A stretch of DNA of 64,000 nt from Tropicimonas sp. IMCC34043 (GCF_003390845.1 NZ_QMEK01000001.1:62001-126000), one strand, 5' to 3'; shown: positions 1-9,051, counted from the stretch's first letter. Program-made: numbers and translations. Notes: generated by a model from the sequence alone, not told the origin.

Positions 1-2
1 AT

Positions 3-1067
3 GCGTTTTTTCAGACCCACAAGTCGATCCCCGGCGCGCTTGCGGTCGCAGGACTGCGCGGGTCCGATTTCATCACCGGCTGGAAGCGGCGCGACGAGCC
101 GCTCGATATCGGCTTTGTCGACGAAAGCTCGATGCTCGACACCCGGCAATTCGACGACCTGCGCGAGATCTTTCCGACCCTGATACTGTTCGGCGACCCG
201 GCGCAGTTGGCCCCTGTCAACAATTCCGGCGCCATGGTCTTCGAAACCCTCCCCGAGGCGAACCGGATCGAACTCCACCGCGTTCACCGTCAGGCCGGCG
301 ACAGCCCGATTCTCGATCTCGCCCACGCATTGTCCGACCCGGATCTCGATTTCGAGCAGTTCGAGCGGATGATCGAACAGGCTGCCCGCGATGATCCGCG
401 GGTCGAGATCGCGGGCCGGGTCGATGCCGAATTGATGGCGCGCTCGCCGGTGCTGGTCTGGCGCAACGCCACAAGAATCCGGCTGATCAACGCTTTCCGC
501 ACCGCCTATGACGCGCCGCCCGACGGTCTGCTGCCGGGCGAGCCGCTGATCTGCGACGGGATCGAGCTGCCGCTCAAGCACCGCAAGAAGCGGCTCGACC
601 TCGAGGCACGGGGCCTGATCAAGGGCGCGCAGGTGATCTGGCTTGGCCCCGGGCGTCGCCCCGGATTCTCGCGCCTGCATGTGATCGGAACCGAGGATCC
701 GCGGCTTTCGGCGGCCTCGATCATCAAGATCGAGATGCCGGGCGAGGAAGAGCCGTTCATTCCCTTTGCCGCCAACATGGGCGCGGCGTTCCTGCATGGG
801 GCTGCTGTCACGATTCACAAGGCGCAGGGCTCGCAATGGCCCGCCGTCCAGGTCTTTGCCCCCGATCTCTATGCCGCCGCGCGTGCAGGCCGGGTCGAGG
901 CGGGCCAACCGCTCTGGAAACGACTGGCCTATGTGGCGATCACGCGCGCCGAAGAGCGGCTGATCTGGGTTACCCGCTATCGCCTTGCGCGGCCAAGGTC
1001 GCCGCTCGACATCGCGGATCTGCCGGTGCCGCAGACCGCCCTGTCACTGACCCCGGCCGAACTGTGA
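3..1067 (+). CDS. ATP-dependent RecD-like DNA helicase, 3' part (5' end outside window)
   Basis: The reading frame is open from the first bases, so this is the C-terminal 354 residues of a longer superfamily 1 helicase. Walker B/motif II is visible as VDESSML at fragment residues 39-45. The C-terminal UvrD-type domain carries VTIHKAQGSQW (about 265-275) and the motif VI-like YVAITRAEERL (about 314-324). RecD-like family members hydrolyse ATP to move on single-stranded DNA in recombination or repair. The Walker A motif must lie upstream of the window. Whether it partners with RecBC or AddAB cannot be told from this fragment; stand-alone RecD2-like helicases are common in this family. Its stop is 4 bases from the convergent pgeF stop. 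Confidence 0.85.
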   Translation, partial: AFFQTHKSIPGALAVAGLRGSDFITGWKRRDEPLDIGFVDESSMLDTRQFDDLREIFPTLILFGDPAQLAPVNNSGAMVFETLPEANRIELHRVHRQAGDSPILDLAHALSDPDLDFEQFERMIEQAARDDPRVEIAGRVDAELMARSPVLVWRNATRIRLINAFRTAYDAPPDGLLPGEPLICDGIELPLKHRKKRLDLEARGLIKGAQVIWLGPGRRPGFSRLHVIGTEDPRLSAASIIKIEMPGEEEPFIPFAANMGAAFLHGAAVTIHKAQGSQWPAVQVFAPDLYAAARAGRVEAGQPLWKRLAYVAITRAEERLIWVTRYRLARPRSPLDIADLPVPQTALSLTPAEL

Positions 1068-1071
1068 CGGC

Positions 1072-1827
1072 CTAAAGCCGGACCACAGAAATCAGCCGGC
1101 CATAATCCGCCTCGCCCCGATGTACCGACCGGCGATAGGAATAGAACCGTTCCGGGTCGGAATAGGTGCAGTGCCGGGTCCAGCTGGCCTGACCGATGCC
1201 GGCCGCGCGCATCCGCGCGAGGCTGTAGGCGGGCAGGTCGAAGTATGGCTTTTCGCCGCCGCTGCCCGCAAAGAACCGCTGGTTGTCGGGATCTTCGGCG
1301 ATGAACTCGTCGAAAAACTCCCAGCCGACCTCATAGGCGCGCTGCGAGATCGTGGGGCCGATCACCGCGCTGATCCGCTCGCGGTTGGCACCAAGCTGCT
1401 CCATCGCGTCAAGCACCGCCTCAAGCACGCCGCCAAGTGCACCGCGCCAGCCCGCGTGCGCCGCCCCGATCACCTGGGCCTCGTGATCGGCAAACAGCAC
1501 CGGCTGGCAATCGGCCGTCAGCACCGCAAGCGCGATCCCGGGGGTGGCCGTCACCATCCCGTCGGCATCCGGCCGGTCGGTCGGTGCCGAGTCGAGGGTG
1601 ATGACATTGGCCGAGTGGATCTGGTTCATCGAGATCAGCTGGCCCGATCCGACGCCCATGGCCTGGGCGACGCGGTCGCGGTTGATCGCCACGATTTCGC
1701 TCTGGTCCGACGATCCCGGGCCGCAATTCAATCCCTCGAATACCCCCGAGGAGGCGCCGCCGCGGCGGGTGAAGAACCCGTGGCGCAGGGGCGACAGGCT
1801 GTCGGCGGTGAGAATTTCGAGGGTCAT
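1072..1827 (-). CDS. pgeF: peptidoglycan editing factor / purine nucleoside phosphorylase family (YfiH)
   Basis: This is a 251-residue member of the multicopper polyphenol oxidase (laccase-like) family. In this family the E. coli enzyme acts in the cytoplasm, and members have been described both as peptidoglycan editing factors and as purine nucleoside phosphorylases. The metal-binding residues of the family are all present: His71 in NQIHSAN, Cys107 in TADCQPV and His124 in AAHAGWRG, at the same spacing as in E. coli YfiH. The start codon overlaps the midA stop by four bases (ATGA), so it is the last gene of a translationally coupled lgt-midA-pgeF operon. The exact substrate in this organism is not shown by sequence. 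Confidence 0.9.
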   Translation of the reverse strand: MTLEILTADSLSPLRHGFFTRRGGASSGVFEGLNCGPGSSDQSEIVAINRDRVAQAMGVGSGQLISMNQIHSANVITLDSAPTDRPDADGMVTATPGIALAVLTADCQPVLFADHEAQVIGAAHAGWRGALGGVLEAVLDAMEQLGANRERISAVIGPTISQRAYEVGWEFFDEFIAEDPDNQRFFAGSGGEKPYFDLPAYSLARMRAAGIGQASWTRHCTYSDPERFYSYRRSVHRGEADYGRLISVVRL

Positions 1828-2897
1828 GTTGCAAATCCGGGGGGCAATGGGGTTTCGGGCGAATGAATGCCGATGACTTTGAAGAGCGAACCCATTTCCT
1901 CGGGGTGGGTCAAGCGGCGATGCGCGGCAACATGGGATGCCAGAGCGGATTCGTCACGGATATGGGCGGCGAGCGCCCGGGCGCGTTCGGTGATGCCAAG
2001 CCGCTCCAGCCAGACACCTTGCGGCGTCATCGGGGTCACGGCGGCGCCGGCCGCTTGCGCGGCGGCGGCGACCGCTTCGAAATCCACATGGGCGGTCAGG
2101 TCGGCCCGGCCGGGGGCTGCCAGCGGATCGGCAAAGCGGTGGTCCTGCACCGCCTGCAACGTGTCCCCCCGCGATCTCCAGTCGCCATAGTCGATGACGA
2201 GCGCCAGCCCGCCGCGGTCGGCAATCTGCCCCGCGATTCTGGCAACGATGCCGGGCAGGGCGGGGCAAAGCTCGACGATTTCGCCCGGTTCGGTATCGCC
2301 CAGACGGTGGTCGAGCGCGGGGACCGGCCCCGGCTGCGCGAAATCGAACGCCAGCCTGCCCGAGGACAGCGCCACCTCCCGTTCGCGCCAGCCCGCCCCG
2401 TCGCGGCGAAACTGCCGGATCGGCAGCGCATCGAGGAATTCGTTGGCGATCAGGAACAGCGGCGCGTGCGGCAAATCCGCGATGCCGCCGATCCAGACCG
2501 CCTCGTGGTTTCCCAAAGCCGCCCGCTGCAGATCGCGCAGGCGCGGGCTGGCCTCCAGCAGATGCAGATGCGTCGCCACATGGAACCCCGGCACCCGGCC
2601 GGTTGCGCGCAGCGCGTCCCGCATCAGGGTGCCGCGGCCGGGGCCAAGCTCGGCCAGAACGCTGGGGGCAGGGCGCCCCTGGTCGAGCCAGCCTTGCGCC
2701 AGTGCCAGGCCCACCAGTTCGCCGAACATCTGGCTGATTTCGGGCGCGGTGGTGAAATCGCCGGCCCGTCCGAAGACCTCGCGCGTGGTATAGTAACCCC
2801 GTTCGGGGTCGAACAGGCAGGCCGCCATGAAGGCGTCGAGGCCAAGCGGGCCGGTCGCGGCGATCCGGCGGGCCAGATCCTGCGCAAGGTCGGTCAC
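1824..2897 (-). CDS. midA: SAM-dependent methyltransferase of the MidA/NDUFAF7 family
   Basis: The protein is 357 residues, close to the usual family size, and belongs to COG1565. Mitochondrial homologues (MidA, NDUFAF7) methylate an arginine of a complex I subunit during assembly; a role in NADH dehydrogenase assembly is therefore inferred here. The SAM-binding loop is visible as ELGPGRGT at residues 83-90, and the N-terminal family signature [15 protein letters not shown] spans 46-60. I chose the GTG at 2897 because it overlaps the lgt stop by four bases (GTGA) and the next gene overlaps in the same way. The open frame continues upstream into lgt only as a shadow. Confidence 0.88.
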   Translation of the reverse strand: MTDLAQDLARRIAATGPLGLDAFMAACLFDPERGYYTTREVFGRAGDFTTAPEISQMFGELVGLALAQGWLDQGRPAPSVLAELGPGRGTLMRDALRATGRVPGFHVATHLHLLEASPRLRDLQRAALGNHEAVWIGGIADLPHAPLFLIANEFLDALPIRQFRRDGAGWREREVALSSGRLAFDFAQPGPVPALDHRLGDTEPGEIVELCPALPGIVARIAGQIADRGGLALVIDYGDWRSRGDTLQAVQDHRFADPLAAPGRADLTAHVDFEAVAAAAQAAGAAVTPMTPQGVWLERLGITERARALAAHIRDESALASHVAAHRRLTHPEEMGSLFKVIGIHSPETPLPPGFAT

Positions 2898-3817
2898 GGC
2901 ATCGACCTGCGGCGAAGGGCAATCGCCACCAGCATGAGCCCGAGCGCCAGCATCGGCAGCGACAGAAGCTGGCCCATGGTAACGCCATAACCGCCCAGGC
3001 CGATCACATGACCCGACGGATTGCCGGGGCCGACGAATTGCGCGTCGGGCTGGCGGAAGAACTCGACCACGAAGCGTGCGATCCCATAGCCGGCAAAGAA
3101 CACGCCCGCGGCCAGTCCGGGCACCTTCAGCGCCCCGCGTCGCAGCACCAGCCACAGCAGGACCGCGCCCAGCACCAAACCTTCGAGCCCGGCCTCGTAA
3201 AGCTGGCTCGGGTGCCGCGCCAGTTCGTCGCCATAATAGAACCACTTGCCGGCCTCGGCGCAGCCTTGCATCGCCGGATCGCTGCACATGGTCGGGAATT
3301 TCATCGCCCAAGGCGCATCGCTGGCCCGGCCCCAGAGCTCGCCGTTGATGAAATTGGCAATCCGGCCAAAGAACAGCCCCGGCGGCGTCGCGATCGCCAT
3401 CGCATCGGCGGCGGAAAGCCGCGGGATGGCATTGCGTCCGGTAAAGATCCAGGTGGCCAGAATCACCCCGAGCAGCCCGCCGTGAAACGACATCCCGCCC
3501 TCCCACAGCGCGAAGATGCGCAGGGGATTGGCAAGATAAAACAGCGGGTTGTAGAACAGCACGAACCCCAGACGGCCACCCAGAACGACGCCGAGGATCA
3601 CCCAGCTCATCAGCTCTTCGACCTGCGCCGCGGTCATCGGCGGCCGGTTGGCGGGCCAGAGCGTCGGCCGGCGCATCAGCAGGACGAGCAGCCGCCAGCC
3701 GAGGAGCAACCCGGCGATATAGGCCAGCGCATACCAGCGCAGCGCGAAGTCCATGCCGAACATGGAGAACGAGAACAGCTCGGGGCTTGGCTCGGGAAAT
3801 GGGATCAGCGCTTTCAT
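2894..3817 (-). CDS. lgt: prolipoprotein diacylglyceryl transferase
   Basis: Lgt is the inner-membrane enzyme that transfers diacylglycerol from phosphatidylglycerol to the lipobox cysteine of prolipoproteins, the first lipoprotein maturation step. The 307-residue product has multiple hydrophobic segments, the essential HGG motif in MSFHGGLLG (His112-Gly114) and the Lgt signature [14 protein letters not shown] (151-164). A TTG codon directly precedes the chosen ATG and could extend the protein by one residue. It is first in the coupled lgt-midA-pgeF operon and is divergent from ubiK across about 95 bases. Essential in most Gram-negative bacteria. Confidence 0.95.
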   Translation of the reverse strand: MKALIPFPEPSPELFSFSMFGMDFALRWYALAYIAGLLLGWRLLVLLMRRPTLWPANRPPMTAAQVEELMSWVILGVVLGGRLGFVLFYNPLFYLANPLRIFALWEGGMSFHGGLLGVILATWIFTGRNAIPRLSAADAMAIATPPGLFFGRIANFINGELWGRASDAPWAMKFPTMCSDPAMQGCAEAGKWFYYGDELARHPSQLYEAGLEGLVLGAVLLWLVLRRGALKVPGLAAGVFFAGYGIARFVVEFFRQPDAQFVGPGNPSGHVIGLGGYGVTMGQLLSLPMLALGLMLVAIALRRRSMP

Positions 3818-3913
3818 CAAACCGCTATTGCCTGTGGGATCGCGGCGAAGTCAACCTTGAGGCCTGCCGCCTGCGGGGCCATATAGGGTCCAGATGTAAC
3901 GGACGGATAGGCC

Positions 3914-4165
3914 ATGCAAAGCCGCAGCAGTATTTTCGATGACATGTCAAAGCTGATGACCAACGCCATGGGCGTGGCTCAGGGTGCCAAACAGGAGGCC
4001 GAGACGGCCATGAAGTCCATGATCGACCGCTGGCTGGCGGATCGGGATTTCGTGACGCGCGAGGAATTCGACGCCGCCCGCACCATGGCGCAGAAGGCGC
4101 GTGAAGAAAACGATGCGCTCAAGGCCCGGATCGAAGCCCTCGAAGCGGTGCTGAAATCCGAGTGA
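3914..4165 (+). CDS. ubiK: UbiK-family accessory factor (BMFP, membrane fusogenic)
   Basis: This small 83-residue protein matches the BMFP/UbiK family (COG2960). The N-terminal half is an amphipathic helix containing the DRDFVTREEFDAARTMAQKA pattern (about 43-62), and the C-terminal half, roughly residues 45-81, is a heptad-rich coiled coil expected to trimerise. In E. coli UbiK assists aerobic ubiquinone biosynthesis and binds membrane lipids; in Brucella the homologue shows membrane fusogenic activity. It has its own promoter space divergent from lgt and is followed by a hairpin. The family assignment is firm, the exact role here is inferred. Confidence 0.82.
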   Translation: MQSRSSIFDDMSKLMTNAMGVAQGAKQEAETAMKSMIDRWLADRDFVTREEFDAARTMAQKAREENDALKARIEALEAVLKSE

Positions 4166-4473
4166 CCTGACCGGCCGCGCAGGTCTGGCCGCCGCGCGGG
4201 ACGTGCGGCGGCCTTGGTGATTCCCCGGCAAAGCGCCGGCTGGAATTGGCACTGCCGCTAGCTTCATTCGGGATGAATTTTCCAATAGGTGCGCACTCGC
4301 GCAACATATTGGTGTGTCTGCCCTTTACCGACCGAAGAATCCTCTTTACACAGAGGCCGCTTTGCCCGCACCATATATGGTAAGGGCGGTGGAAATCTCC
4401 TCCGAACCTAGAGCAGGCACCTAGCCCTAGTTGCTGCCAGCAAGCTCAGGGCGAAAAACCAAAGAGGCCCGGT
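4166..4473. other. non-coding gap between ubiK and the ybjN-like gene
   Basis: Apart from the hairpin after ubiK, this 308-base gap shows no convincing gene. It is less GC-rich than its surroundings. It contains CCTCT/AGAGG arms at 4341-4356 and a perfect 12-base palindrome ACCATATATGGT at 4370-4381, followed by a purine-rich 5' leader up to the next start codon. A long leader or a small RNA is possible but unproven. Confidence 0.5.
4187..4213 (+). terminator. hairpin downstream of ubiK
   Basis: A perfect 9-bp stem GGCCGCCGC/GCGGCGGCC with a 9-base loop lies 22 bases after the ubiK stop. The following bases start TTGGTGATT, so there is only a weak T-tract. It may be a terminator or an mRNA 3' end stabiliser. 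Confidence 0.5.
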
Positions 4474-4974
4474 ATGTCCCTTTCAGAAGACTTCCTTTCC
4501 GAAGACCTTCACCCGATCGACATCGTGGAAACCCTGGCCGAGAACAACGAATGGGATTTCGACCGGGTTGGCGAGGACCAGATCGCCATGGCGGTCGAGG
4601 GGCAATGGCGAACCTACTCGATCACCCTGGCCTGGTCGGCCTATGACGAAACCCTGCGGATGATCTGCACCTTCGAGATGGAGCCGCCGGAGGCCAAGCT
4701 GCCGGCGCTTTACGAGGCGCTGAACCGCGTCAACGACGCCTGCTGGGCGGGAGCCTTCACCTACTGGCGCGACCAGCAGCTGATGACCTATCGCTATGGT
4801 CTCGTGCTGGCCGGTGGGCAAATGGCCAGCCCCGATCAGATCGACCGGTTGATCGGCACCGCCGTGATGGCCGCCGAACGCTATTACCCCGCCTTCCAGC
4901 TTGTGATCTGGAGCGATCAGACCCCGGAACAGGCGCTGCAGATCGCGATTGCCGAGGCCTACGGCCGCGCCTGA
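4474..4974 (+). CDS. YbjN domain-containing protein
   Basis: The 166-residue cytoplasmic product fits the YbjN family (PF10722), which has a fold like type III secretion chaperones. Visible landmarks are the acidic N terminus, a central aromatic-rich strand region (WRTYSITLAWSAYDETLRM, about 46-64) and a C-terminal helical part ending in an Ala-rich helix. E. coli YbjN has been linked to stress and motility regulation, but the biochemical role is unknown. AAAGAGGCCCGGT before the ATG offers a modest ribosome binding site. It heads a plus-strand series with proC 82 bases downstream. Confidence 0.8.
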   Translation: MSLSEDFLSEDLHPIDIVETLAENNEWDFDRVGEDQIAMAVEGQWRTYSITLAWSAYDETLRMICTFEMEPPEAKLPALYEALNRVNDACWAGAFTYWRDQQLMTYRYGLVLAGGQMASPDQIDRLIGTAVMAAERYYPAFQLVIWSDQTPEQALQIAIAEAYGRA

Positions 4975-5056
4975 GCGAGGCGCGCGCAGATCGTGGCGCC
5001 ATTGCAGAGCGCCGCGGTCGCGCATACCCTCCGCCCCTGACTGACAGGGGGCAAAT

Positions 5057-5869
5057 ATGGATCTCGAGGATGTGAAGAGTCGCGGCCTGGTGCTTCTGGG
5101 CTGCGGCAAGATGGGCTCGGCGCTGCTGCGGGGCTGGATCGACGCTGGCCTGCCGGCCTCGGTCGTGGGCGTGTTGGACCCGTCGCCACCGGATTGGCTG
5201 GAAAGCGCCGGCGTCACGCTGAACGCCGAACCCCAGTCCGCGCCGGCTGTCGTCCTGCTGGCCGTCAAGCCGCAGATGATGGCCGAGGCGCTGCCACGGG
5301 TCGCGCGCTGGAAGGGGGGCAAGACGCTCTATCTCAGCGTTGCTGCCGGAACCCCGATCTCATTTTACGAAAGTGTCCTTGGCGCCGAGACCCCGGTGGT
5401 TCGCGCCATGCCGAATACGCCGGCGGCGGTCAGCCGCGGCATCACCGCGATTGTCGGCAACGCGGCGGCGGGGCCCGCGCATCTGGCGTTGGCCGAAGCG
5501 CTGCTGTCGGCGGTGGGCGAGGTGGTCCGGCTCGACAATGAAGGCCAGATCGATGCGGTCACCGGGGTTTCGGGCTCCGGTCCTGCCTATGTGTTCCATC
5601 TTGTCGAGGCGCTGGCGCTGGCTGGCGAGGCACAGGGTCTGCCGCCCGAGCTTGCCATGAAGCTGGCGCGCGCCACAATCGTCGGGGCGGGTGAGTTGCT
5701 TCGACAATCCGACAAGTCCGCCGAGCAACTGAGGATCGACGTCACCTCGCCCAAGGGCACGACGGCCGAGGCGCTCGAGGTGCTGATGAGCGAGGAGGAC
5801 GGCTTTCCGGTTTTGCTGTGCCGTGCCGTCGGCGCCGCCGCCGACCGCAGCCGCGAGTTGTCGCGATGA
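5057..5869 (+). CDS. proC: pyrroline-5-carboxylate reductase
   Basis: ProC reduces 1-pyrroline-5-carboxylate to L-proline with NAD(P)H in the cytosol, the last step of proline synthesis. The 270-residue length is normal. A Rossmann motif is seen in VLLGCGKMGSALL (12-24), the central VRAMPNTPA block at about 115-123, and the C-terminal P5CR signature near RIDVTSPKGTTAEALEVL (about 226-243). An AGGGGGCAAAT sequence supplies the ribosome binding site. Its stop overlaps the start of the next gene by four bases (ATGA), implying translational coupling. Confidence 0.95.
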   Translation: MDLEDVKSRGLVLLGCGKMGSALLRGWIDAGLPASVVGVLDPSPPDWLESAGVTLNAEPQSAPAVVLLAVKPQMMAEALPRVARWKGGKTLYLSVAAGTPISFYESVLGAETPVVRAMPNTPAAVSRGITAIVGNAAAGPAHLALAEALLSAVGEVVRLDNEGQIDAVTGVSGSGPAYVFHLVEALALAGEAQGLPPELAMKLARATIVGAGELLRQSDKSAEQLRIDVTSPKGTTAEALEVLMSEEDGFPVLLCRAVGAAADRSRELSR

Positions 5870-6204
5870 GCACGATTGCCTTTGACGATTTCCTGAAGGT
5901 CGATATCCGGGTCGGGCGGATCGTGGCGGCCGAGCCCTTTCCCGAGGCCAGAAAGCCCGCTTACCGGCTTCGCGTCGATTTCGGCCCCGAGATCGGCGAA
6001 CGCAAATCGTCTGCGCAGATCACCCGCCACTATAGCCTCGAGGAGCTTCCCGGGCGTCTGGTTCTGGCGGTTGTGAATTTTCCGGCGCGCCAGATCGGCC
6101 CGGTGAGGTCCGAGGTTCTCGTGCTCGGCATTCCCGATGCCGATGGCGAGGTGGTTTTGCTGACACCCGAGCGTGACGTGCCGCTTGGCGGAAGGATGTT
6201 CTGA
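5866..6204 (+). CDS. CsaA-like tRNA-binding (EMAP/OB-fold) protein
   Basis: A 112-residue single-domain protein of the tRNA-binding OB-fold family (PF01588), similar to Bacillus CsaA and to the C-terminal domain of bacterial methionyl-tRNA synthetase. The typical start is present as FDDFLKVDIRVGRIV (6-20), followed by the family block around QITRHYSLEEL and the C-terminal VLGIPDADGEVVLLTPE. CsaA has been described as a chaperone and secretion-related factor; here only RNA or protein binding can be inferred. The start is fixed by the ATGA overlap with proC. Confidence 0.85.
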   Translation: MSTIAFDDFLKVDIRVGRIVAAEPFPEARKPAYRLRVDFGPEIGERKSSAQITRHYSLEELPGRLVLAVVNFPARQIGPVRSEVLVLGIPDADGEVVLLTPERDVPLGGRMF

Positions 6205-7163
6205 TGACGCGACCGAAGGTTCTGATCACCCGCCATCTGCCCGATGCCGTCATGGCCGAAGCCGGGCGTCTGGCCGATATCCATGTGCTCGATGCCGCAA
6301 AGGGGCTGACGGCGGCCGAGGCGCGCGATGCGCTGGCCAGCTTTGACGGCATCGTTTCGTCCCATGGCGACGATTTCAGCGTTCCGGCCTTCGATCTGGA
6401 CCGCCCGCGCTGCAAGATATTGGCGAATTTCGGCGCCGGCATCGACCATATCGACCCGGGCGCGGCGCGCGCCTGCGGGGTCCTGGTCACCAACACGCCC
6501 GACACCGTGACCGATGCCACCGCCGATATCGGCATTCTGCTGATGCTGATGACCTGCCGGCGGGCGGGCGAGGGCGAGCGGCTGTTGCGCCGTGGCGACT
6601 GGACCGGATGGAAGCCGACCCAGATGTTGGGCACCCATGTGACCGGCAAGACGCTCGGCATCATCGGCATGGGGCGGATCGGCAAGGCTGTGGCAAAGCG
6701 GGCGCATCTGGGATTCGGCATGGAGATCGTGTTCTTCAACCGCTCGAAGGTGCCTGACCTCGGGTTTCCCGCCCGCCAGCTCGAAACGCTCGAACAGGTG
6801 CTGGGCGGTGCCGATGTGGTGGTGATCGCCTTGCCCTCGACCCCGCTGACCTGGCATCTGATCGGGGCGGAGCAATTGGCGGCGATGAAGCCCACGGCCT
6901 ATCTGGTCAACATTGCCCGCGGCGACATCGTCGACGAAAGCGCGCTGGTGGTGGCACTGGAGGCGGGGCAGATCGCCGGAGCGGGGCTCGACGTCTACGA
7001 GTTCGAACCGAAGGTGTCCGAGGGGCTGCTGGCGCTGGAGAACGTCGCCTTGCTGCCGCATCTGGGGACGGCCGCGCTGGACGTGCGCGAGGCGATGGGA
7101 CGGATGGCGCTCGAAAATCTGCGCGCCGGGCTGGAAGGGCGACCGGTCCCGAACCCGGTATGA
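6204..7163 (+). CDS. D-isomer-specific 2-hydroxyacid dehydrogenase (glyoxylate/D-glycerate dehydrogenase type)
   Basis: The 319-residue product has the D-2-hydroxyacid dehydrogenase layout with a NAD-binding loop GMGRIG at 155-160. The catalytic triad is complete: Arg239 in NIARGDIVDE, Glu268 in YEFEP and His286 in LLPHLGTA. The overall sequence resembles the GyaR/D-glycerate dehydrogenase group, which interconverts glyoxylate/glycolate or hydroxypyruvate/glycerate using NAD(P)H. The start shares one base with the preceding stop (TGATG), so it is coupled to proC and the CsaA-like gene. Substrate is inferred from family resemblance only. Confidence 0.88.
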   Translation: MTRPKVLITRHLPDAVMAEAGRLADIHVLDAAKGLTAAEARDALASFDGIVSSHGDDFSVPAFDLDRPRCKILANFGAGIDHIDPGAARACGVLVTNTPDTVTDATADIGILLMLMTCRRAGEGERLLRRGDWTGWKPTQMLGTHVTGKTLGIIGMGRIGKAVAKRAHLGFGMEIVFFNRSKVPDLGFPARQLETLEQVLGGADVVVIALPSTPLTWHLIGAEQLAAMKPTAYLVNIARGDIVDESALVVALEAGQIAGAGLDVYEFEPKVSEGLLALENVALLPHLGTAALDVREAMGRMALENLRAGLEGRPVPNPV

Positions 7164-7311
7164 CGGACCGGCGCCAGCCTTTTCTGGCCGGGCGATGCGC
7201 AGATTTCGAGGGCTTGCATCAAGCCCCCCGGCGTCCGGGACAATCGCACTTGACCGATGGCGGCGGTCGCTCTTTGGATTCTTCGGGGACCCATCGAATC
7301 GGAGGATAGCC

Positions 7312-7755
7312 ATGCGGAGAGTGACACTGGCCCTGCTGCTGGCGCTGGCCGGGTTGCCCGCCGGGATCGCGGCGGCGCAGGATCTGGGTGAACTGATGCG
7401 CTCGGGCCTCGCGCCCGGGCGAAGCTTTGAGAACGGCGGCTACTGGCTGCCGAACGATATCGATCCGGCCGCAGCGGTCGAGGCGATCGGGTTCGTCTAT
7501 CCGATCATCGAGGGTGCTGCCGGCAATTTCGACATCAGCGTCGGTTATTTCACGCGCCAGCCCGGCAGTCTCTGGCGGCTGAGCGGTACGGTAAGCGGCC
7601 TCTATGGCACCGATCCGCGCGACACCTTATTCCTGCCCGACCGGATCGAGCTGACCACGACGACACTGGCGCCGTCCGATGCGCGTTGCTGCCCGACCGG
7701 TTCGACGCGCTGGGGCATCGACCGCAGGACATTGGTGGCGCAGGCGGTGAAGTAA
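7312..7755 (+). CDS. small secreted protein of unknown function
   Basis: The start is supported by GGAGG eleven bases upstream of the ATG. The 147-residue product begins with a clear Sec signal peptide (two arginines, hydrophobic LALLLALAGLP core, cleavage expected near residue 22 at AAAQ), so it should be periplasmic or external. The mature part has an alternating hydrophobic pattern suggesting beta structure, and a vicinal cysteine pair in ARCCPTG near the C terminus that could form a redox or structural disulfide. I do not recognise the family. It lies alone, downstream of the dehydrogenase and convergent with sdhB. Confidence 0.65.
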   Translation: MRRVTLALLLALAGLPAGIAAAQDLGELMRSGLAPGRSFENGGYWLPNDIDPAAAVEAIGFVYPIIEGAAGNFDISVGYFTRQPGSLWRLSGTVSGLYGTDPRDTLFLPDRIELTTTTLAPSDARCCPTGSTRWGIDRRTLVAQAVK

Positions 7756-8080
7756 TCGTGGCTCGCGGGTGTGGCCTGGTTGTGGCGTCTCGACCGTCAG
7801 TCTGGTCCCTTCTCCCGTTGACCCAGAGATAGCCTCACAAAGGCCGGGTTCCGCATCGAGACTTGGGCCTTGGTCTCGCTCCGGAGCCCCCACCGGGACT
7901 GAGGACCGCGGCTTGGGCAAACGGGGTGCGAATGCTGTCGAACGGTCGAAGGCCGATATGCCGACCGAACGCGGTGGGGCGCCCGACGATGCGGTCTTCA
8001 TGCGTGTCGTCGGAGCCAAAGTGAAAAGCCCGACCTTGCGGCCGGGCTTGACGATTTGCGGCTGGAACGGACTGGCGCGC
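7756..8080. other. non-coding gap between convergent genes
   Basis: This 325-base gap between the secreted protein gene and sdhB holds the sdh terminator near its right end and otherwise nothing I can support. Open frames here have a composition and codon use unlike the neighbouring genes. Confidence 0.5.
8018..8049 (-). terminator. intrinsic terminator of the sdhCDAB operon
   Basis: On the minus strand, 31 bases after the sdhB stop, AAGCCCG/CGGGCTT form a 7-bp stem (8026-8032 with 8043-8049), followed by TTTCACTTT. This is a standard rho-independent terminator arrangement. Confidence 0.75.
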
Positions 8081-8860
8081 CTAAAGCAGCCGTTCCTGCG
8101 CCAGAAGACGGATCTCGGCGATTGCCTTGCCGGGGTTCAGGCCCTTGGGGCAGGTCTGGGTGCAGTTCATGATGACGTGGCAGCGATAGAGCTTGTAGGG
8201 ATCTTCCACGTCGTCGAGCCGCTCGCCCGTCGCCTCGTCGCGGCTGTCGATCATCCAGCGGTAGGCATGCAGCAGCGCGGCCGGGCCGAGATAGCGATCG
8301 CCGTTCCACCAATAGGCCGGGCAGGACGCGGTGCAGGAGGCGCAGAGCACGCATTCGTAGAGGCCGTCAAGCTTGGCGCGGTCCTCGGGGCTTTGCAGCC
8401 ATTCCTTTTCGGGCGCCGGTGTCTTGGTTTCAAGCCACGGCATGATCGAGGCGTGCTGGGCATAGAACAACGTCAGGTCCGGCACCAGATCCTTGACCAC
8501 CGGCATGTGCGGCAGCGGATAGATCTTGATGTCGCCCTTCTGGTCGTTGATCCCCCAGATACAGGCAAGCTTGTTGATCCCGTTGATGTTCATCGCGCAG
8601 GACCCGCAGATCCCTTCGCGGCAGGAGCGGCGGAAGGTCAGGGTCGGATCAAGCTCGTTCTTGATCTTGATCAGCGCGTCCAGGATCATCGGGCCGCACT
8701 TGTCCATGTCGAGGAAATACGTGTCGAGCCGCGGGTTCTGCCCATCGTCCGGGTTCCAGCGGTAGATCACGAATTTGCGGACGTTGGTTGCGCCTTCCGG
8801 CTTGGGCCACGTCTTGCCCACCTTGATCTTGGAGTTCTTGGGTAGGGTGAACTGAACCAT
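8081..8860 (-). CDS. sdhB: succinate dehydrogenase iron-sulfur subunit
   Basis: SdhB carries electrons from the flavin of SdhA to ubiquinone in complex II on the cytoplasmic side of the inner membrane. The 259-residue protein shows all three cluster ligand sets: [2Fe-2S] at Cys80, Cys85, Cys88 and Cys100; [4Fe-4S] at Cys170, Cys173, Cys176 with Cys237; and [3Fe-4S] at Cys180, Cys227 and Cys233. GGAG precedes the ATG by 6 bases. It is the last gene of sdhCDAB, separated from sdhA by an unusually long 191-base gap that contains a strong hairpin, which could set different transcript levels. Confidence 0.97.
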   Translation of the reverse strand: MVQFTLPKNSKIKVGKTWPKPEGATNVRKFVIYRWNPDDGQNPRLDTYFLDMDKCGPMILDALIKIKNELDPTLTFRRSCREGICGSCAMNINGINKLACIWGINDQKGDIKIYPLPHMPVVKDLVPDLTLFYAQHASIMPWLETKTPAPEKEWLQSPEDRAKLDGLYECVLCASCTASCPAYWWNGDRYLGPAALLHAYRWMIDSRDEATGERLDDVEDPYKLYRCHVIMNCTQTCPKGLNPGKAIAEIRLLAQERLL

Positions 8861-9018
8861 GTTGTTCTCCGACCTGGTCTCGGGCCGACCCTAAACCCAA
8901 AGCGGCCTTGGAACCAATCGCCTGGGCGCACATTCCGGGGACACGATGTCGCTATCGGAGGTGGACAGGCCGCGTGGAAACCAATGCGCTGCGTCGGGTC
9001 GGGCAGCGTGGGGGGAAG

Positions 9019-9045
9019 GGCGCCGCCGGTCAGACCGGCGGCGCC
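9019..9045 (-). other. strong hairpin between sdhA and sdhB
   Basis: GGCGCCGCCGGT and ACCGGCGGCGCC form a perfect 12-bp stem with a 3-base loop, starting seven bases past the sdhA stop. There is no T-tract on either side, so it is more likely an RNA-stability or processing element than a terminator. Confidence 0.7.
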
Positions 9046-9051
9046 GCGAAA

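Noticed and set aside
7769-8845. Long plus-strand frame opposite sdhB
   Set aside because: It runs antisense to the well-conserved sdhB gene and its product has no recognisable features; long antisense frames are expected in GC-rich coding DNA.
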